From assembly GCA_030528285.1 (NCBI GenBank), contig JAUMZE010000002.1:94850-158849 (forward strand): a stretch of DNA of 64,000 nt, in the 5' to 3' direction. Shown piece by piece: positions 63,730-64,000 of this stretch. A program made the position numbers and the translations under genes. Numbering within the stretch: position 1 is the stretch's first letter; every line of letters begins with the position of its first letter. The DNA is from Aerococcus sp. (GTDB lineage Bacteria; Bacillota; Bacilli; Lactobacillales; Aerococcaceae). A model generated the notes under the pieces. The model did no database searches, had not been told where the DNA came from, and worked only from the letters and a program-made list of their open reading frames with translations.

Positions 63730-64000
63730 TTATTCCTCCTCCTGATGGTTTTTCAGAGCTTGGCGCTTCTGGAGACGTTGATTGCTTTGATTGAGGTCTG
63801 CCACGCACCAAGCAAGCAGTAACAGGATAATGACGATTACCAGATAAGCCGCCCAATGCGCATGCTGAATGGATGCTTGACTCGGATTGTCTCCGAGAAA
63901 GTCCACAAAGGCGTCGGGGAGGTTGAGCAGATTCAGGAAGGTGAGCCCAATCACCGAAACCCAGCCGAGGATCTCTACCCACGTTCTGTTCTTGAACCGT
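63730..64000 (-). CDS. Membrane protein, 5' part beyond the window edge
   Basis: The minus-strand frame is open to the last base, so the gene starts outside; GTG 63954 is only internal. The visible 89 residues contain two membrane helices (WVEILGWVSVIGLTFLNLL and AHWAAYLVIVIILLLLAWCV) with a loop LPDAFVDFLGDNPSQ between them and a basic/Gln-rich tail. Not recognised. It ends 3 bp before the universal stress protein start, suggesting an operon. Confidence 0.65.
   Translation of the reverse strand, partial: RFKNRTWVEILGWVSVIGLTFLNLLNLPDAFVDFLGDNPSQASIQHAHWAAYLVIVIILLLLAWCVADLNQSNQRLQKRQALKNHQEEE

Overview
The window reads as chromosomal DNA of a low-to-mid GC Gram-positive bacterium of the order Lactobacillales, most likely a lactobacillus-like lactic acid bacterium. 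Evidence: strong AGGAGG-type ribosome sites, GTG and TTG starts, sortase substrates ending in LPQTG plus a hydrophobic tail, mucin-binding (MucBP/Mub) repeats, ClpE with a CtsR operator, PyrR attenuators, a secG-esterase-rnr-smpB-ssrA cluster, EzrA, a lipoprotein-type YidC and a D-aspartate-ligase-like enzyme. I cannot fix the genus from sequence alone.

Layout. 1-2.6 kb: 3' part of a repetitive mucin-binding surface protein. 2.7-7.5 kb: heat-shock ATPase clpE (minus) facing away from ptsHI. 7.5-14.5 kb is the accessory stretch: a nonsense-broken small HTH gene, then a compact cassette of DUF1659 and DUF2922 proteins, a holin-like membrane protein, a Dp-1-type holin, a CHAP/Cpl-7-type endolysin and an alternative sigma factor, then an AT-rich orphan and two secreted surface proteins, one a sortase substrate with perfectly duplicated repeats. 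14.7-16.8 kb: yutD, a NagD-like phosphatase and a DUF1461 membrane protein. 16.9-22.3 kb: secG, esterase, rnr, smpB, a histidine phosphatase and tmRNA. 22.4-24.2 kb: nudF-like, a small membrane protein, mtnN. 24.4-25.3 kb: an L-lactate dehydrogenase gene carrying an in-frame TGA at codon 12. 25.8-26.6 kb: rpsD with a structured leader.

26.8-31.6 kb: an iron-type ABC transporter fused by overlap to a glycosyltransferase gene. 31.9-37.4 kb: lplA, ezrA, a cysteine desulfurase and thiI. 37.6-39.1 kb (minus): an ATP-grasp D-aspartate-ligase-like enzyme and a DUF4044 peptide. 39.4-43 kb: gnd and asnB. 43.2-44.6 kb (minus): yidC and acylphosphatase. 44.9-52.4 kb: ftsK, pgsA, cinA, recA (LexA box) and rny. 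52.8-56 kb: a 2-hydroxyacid dehydrogenase, a ketopantoate-reductase-like enzyme and an orphan PTS IIC-like permease. 56.1-61.4 kb (minus): uracil permease and pyrBCD, both under PyrR attenuators. 61.6-64 kb: mreCD, then (minus) a universal stress protein and a partial membrane protein.

Most of the window is conserved housekeeping sequence. The items that deserve attention are the lysis/sigma cassette at 8.1-10.6 kb, the interrupted ldh, the tandem pyrimidine attenuators, a tandem repeat grown out of the end of the ketopantoate-reductase-like gene, and an intrinsic terminator lying directly after the predicted ftsK promoter.
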